NCBI RefSeq assembly: GCF_943913695.1
Contig: NZ_CALTZE010000048.1
Span: 1-24,974, forward strand
Direction of reading: 5' to 3'
Length of the DNA stretch: 24,974 nucleotides
Source: an uncultured Marmoricola sp.
GTDB lineage: Bacteria; Actinomycetota; Actinomycetes; Propionibacteriales; Nocardioidaceae
This document shows, one piece after another, positions 23,502 to 24,974 of the stretch (position 1 is its first letter; each line of letters begins with the position of its first letter). A program made the translations under genes and the position numbers. A model generated the notes under the pieces. It searched no databases. It was given only the letters and a program-made list of their open reading frames with translations, and was not told where the DNA came from.

Positions 23502-24758
23502 ATGTCCTCCCAGACCGAGTCCCAGGTCCCCGCCACCCGATGGAAGCTGATCGGCCCCGGTCTGGTGGTGGCGGCCACCGGCGTCGGTGCCGCGGACCTC
23601 GTGGCGACGCTCGTCGCGGGCGCCGGCTACGGCTACGCGCTGCTGTGGTGCGCGGTGCTCGGCTGCCTGATGAAGATCGTGCTCGTCGAGGGCGCCGGCC
23701 GCTGGAGCCTCTCGACCGGCAAGACGATCTACGAGGGCTGGAGCAGCCTGGGGTCGTGGACGACCTGGTACTTCGGGCCCTACATCGTGGTCTGGGGGTT
23801 CGTCTACGGGGCCGCCGCCATGGCCGGCACCGGGCTCCCGCTGCACTCGCTCTTCCCGGTGCTGCCGGTCACCGCGTGGGGCATCGTCTCGGGGCTGATC
23901 GGCCTGGCGCTGGTGTGGGCCGGGCACTACGCGAGCTTCGAGAAGATCCTCGGAATCCTGGTGCTGCTGATGTTCGTGACCATGGTCGGCGCGGCCGCGC
24001 TCACGCTGCCCAACCTCGGCGAGGTGCTCACCGGGCTGGTCCCGATGGTGCCGGAGGGTGGGCTGGTCTACACCCTGAGCCTGGCCGGAGGCGTCGGTGG
24101 CACCATCACGCTGGCGGCCTACGGCTACTGGCTGCGGGAGAAGGGCTGGATCACGCCGCAGTACATGCGCGTGATGCGCATCGACAACACCGTGGCCTAC
24201 CTGGTCACCGGGCTGTTCGTCATCGCGACCCTCATCGTCGGCGCGGAGCTGCTCTACTCCGCCGGCATCGCCATCGCCACCGGCGACCAAGGCCTGCTCG
24301 ACCTCTCCGAGGTGCTCGCGGACCGCTACGGTGCCGCCGCCGGCACGGTCTTCCTGGTCGGCTTCTGGGCCGCGGCCATGTCCTCGCTGGTCGGGGTCTG
24401 GAACGGCGTCAGCCTGATGTTCGCCGACTTCGTCGGTCACGTGCGCGGGCTGGCGGCCGACGACCCCGCCCGGCGGGCCGGCGGCACCTGGTACCGCGCC
24501 TACATCCTGTGGCTGACCTTCCCGCCGATGGTGATGCTCTTCCTCGGTCAGCCGGTCTGGCTGATCCTGGCGTACGGCGTCCTCGGCGCCTTCTTCATGC
24601 CCTTCCTCGCCTTCACCCTGCTCTGGCTGCTCAACTCCGACCGCACGCCGCGGGAGTGGCGCAACAAGTGGCACTCCAACACCGCGATGGTGCTGTGCGC
24701 CCTGGCCTTCGCGGCCCTGTGCGTCAACGAGGTGCGCAAGGCGATCCAGGGCGCCTGA
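23502..24758 (+). CDS. Nramp-superfamily transporter lacking the canonical metal-binding motifs
   Basis: A 418-residue protein with about eleven membrane helices. The overall Nramp pattern is clear: the TM1 segment GPGLVVAATGVGAADLVATLVAGAGYGYALLW (18-49 region), a cytoplasmic VEGAGRWSLSTGKTIYEG after TM2, and TM6 near 190-210. The four residues that align with the metal-binding Asp-Pro-Gly-Asn of TM1 read GVGA (27-30), and TM6 shows GGVGGTITLAAYGYW (196-210), where true Nramps have Met-Pro-His. It is therefore unlikely to carry Mn2+ or Fe2+ by the known mechanism; some Nramp-related proteins carry Mg2+ or other solutes. The start is ATG 23502. Confidence 0.82.
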   Translation: MSSQTESQVPATRWKLIGPGLVVAATGVGAADLVATLVAGAGYGYALLWCAVLGCLMKIVLVEGAGRWSLSTGKTIYEGWSSLGSWTTWYFGPYIVVWGFVYGAAAMAGTGLPLHSLFPVLPVTAWGIVSGLIGLALVWAGHYASFEKILGILVLLMFVTMVGAAALTLPNLGEVLTGLVPMVPEGGLVYTLSLAGGVGGTITLAAYGYWLREKGWITPQYMRVMRIDNTVAYLVTGLFVIATLIVGAELLYSAGIAIATGDQGLLDLSEVLADRYGAAAGTVFLVGFWAAAMSSLVGVWNGVSLMFADFVGHVRGLAADDPARRAGGTWYRAYILWLTFPPMVMLFLGQPVWLILAYGVLGAFFMPFLAFTLLWLLNSDRTPREWRNKWHSNTAMVLCALAFAALCVNEVRKAIQGA

Positions 24759-24780
24759 CCCCGCAGCAGGTGGTGGAAGC

Positions 24781-24974
24781 GCCAACGCAGCCGGTGGTCG
24801 GGGTGCGAGCGCAGCCGGTCGGTCGAGGTGCCAGCGCAGCCGGTCGGTCGAGGTGCGAGCGCATCCGGTGGTCGAGGTGCCAGCGCAGCCGGTGGGTCGA
24901 GGTGCGAGCGCAGCCGGTGGGTCGAGGTGCCAGCGCAGCCGGTGGGTCGAGGTGCCAGCGCAGCCGGTCGGTCG
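24781..24974 (+). repeat. Degenerate 24/25-bp tandem repeat, about eight copies, open at the window end
   Basis: Units of 24 or 25 bp begin at 24781, 24805, 24830, 24855, 24879, 24904, 24929 and 24954; the last is cut by the window edge. Each unit reads gc(c/g)agcgcagccggt(g/c)ggtcgaggt. The fourth to fifth bases alternate, gccag then gcgag, over most of the array, which hints at a 50-bp higher-order unit. There are no spacers, so it is not a CRISPR array. It lies directly after the Nramp-like gene and has no long open frame of its own. Confidence 0.9.

Noticed and set aside
20468..23578. A long minus-strand frame spanning FdrA, DUF1116 and the acyl-CoA dehydrogenase.
   Set aside because: It crosses three good plus-strand genes and shows no domain; codon bias favours the plus strand.
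24781..24974. CRISPR array at the right end.
   Set aside because: The units abut with no unique spacers and vary internally; this is a simple tandem repeat.
1..24974. tRNA, rRNA, riboswitch or integrase/attachment sites.
   Set aside because: Nothing resembling a tRNA cloverleaf, rRNA segment, known riboswitch core or recombinase gene was noticed on reading the gene gaps, all of which are shorter than about 220 bases.

Overview
This is a GC-rich window (clearly above 70% by eye, with near-uniform G/C at third codon positions) from an actinobacterium. The style fits Nocardioides or another Propionibacteriales member: many four-base stop/start overlaps, GTG starts, apparent leaderless genes, and a short GC-rich tandem repeat built on a 'gtcgaggtgcgagcgcagc' core. 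The genus is inference, since there is no rRNA or marker gene here.

Layout. (1) 1-108 is the start of an ABC-F ATPase gene leaving the window on the minus strand. (2) 151-1352 is an AbiEi-like/DUF559 gene bracketed by two inverted copies of a palindromic repeat. (3) 1379-22222 is one large catabolic island for nitrogen heterocycles. On the minus strand, reading from right to left, it holds a PucR-type regulator, an NCS2 nucleobase permease, a three-subunit molybdenum hydroxylase (FAD, 2Fe-2S and Mo subunits), a CoxG-like protein, an amidase and a CodA-like amidohydrolase. After a small plus-strand membrane gene it continues with HyuA, HyuB, an NmrA-like protein, a carbamate kinase and a barbiturase-type ring-opening amidohydrolase. 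Divergent from the regulator, on the plus strand, are DUF2877, FdrA and DUF1116, the three subunit families of oxamate carbamoyltransferase (AllH, AllF and AllG in E. coli). (4) 22301-24758 carries an acyl-CoA dehydrogenase and an Nramp-like transporter lacking the canonical metal motifs. (5) 24781-24974 is a degenerate 24/25-bp tandem repeat that runs off the window.

How the genes may work together. The permease, Mo hydroxylase and barbiturase match the known oxidative pyrimidine route: uracil to barbiturate to ureidomalonate. Ureidomalonate is an N-acylurea with the same H2N-CO-NH-CO- head as oxalurate, the substrate that AllFGH cleaves with phosphate. The presence of DUF2877-FdrA-DUF1116 and carbamate kinase in the same island suggests an undescribed variant. 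In it, ureidomalonate is cleaved phosphorolytically to malonamate plus carbamoyl phosphate, the kinase recovers ATP, and the amidase frees malonate. This is a hypothesis. The alternative is that the amidase is a ureidomalonase and the carbamoyltransferase set acts on another ureide. HyuAB and the CodA-like enzyme suggest that more than one ring substrate enters the pathway.
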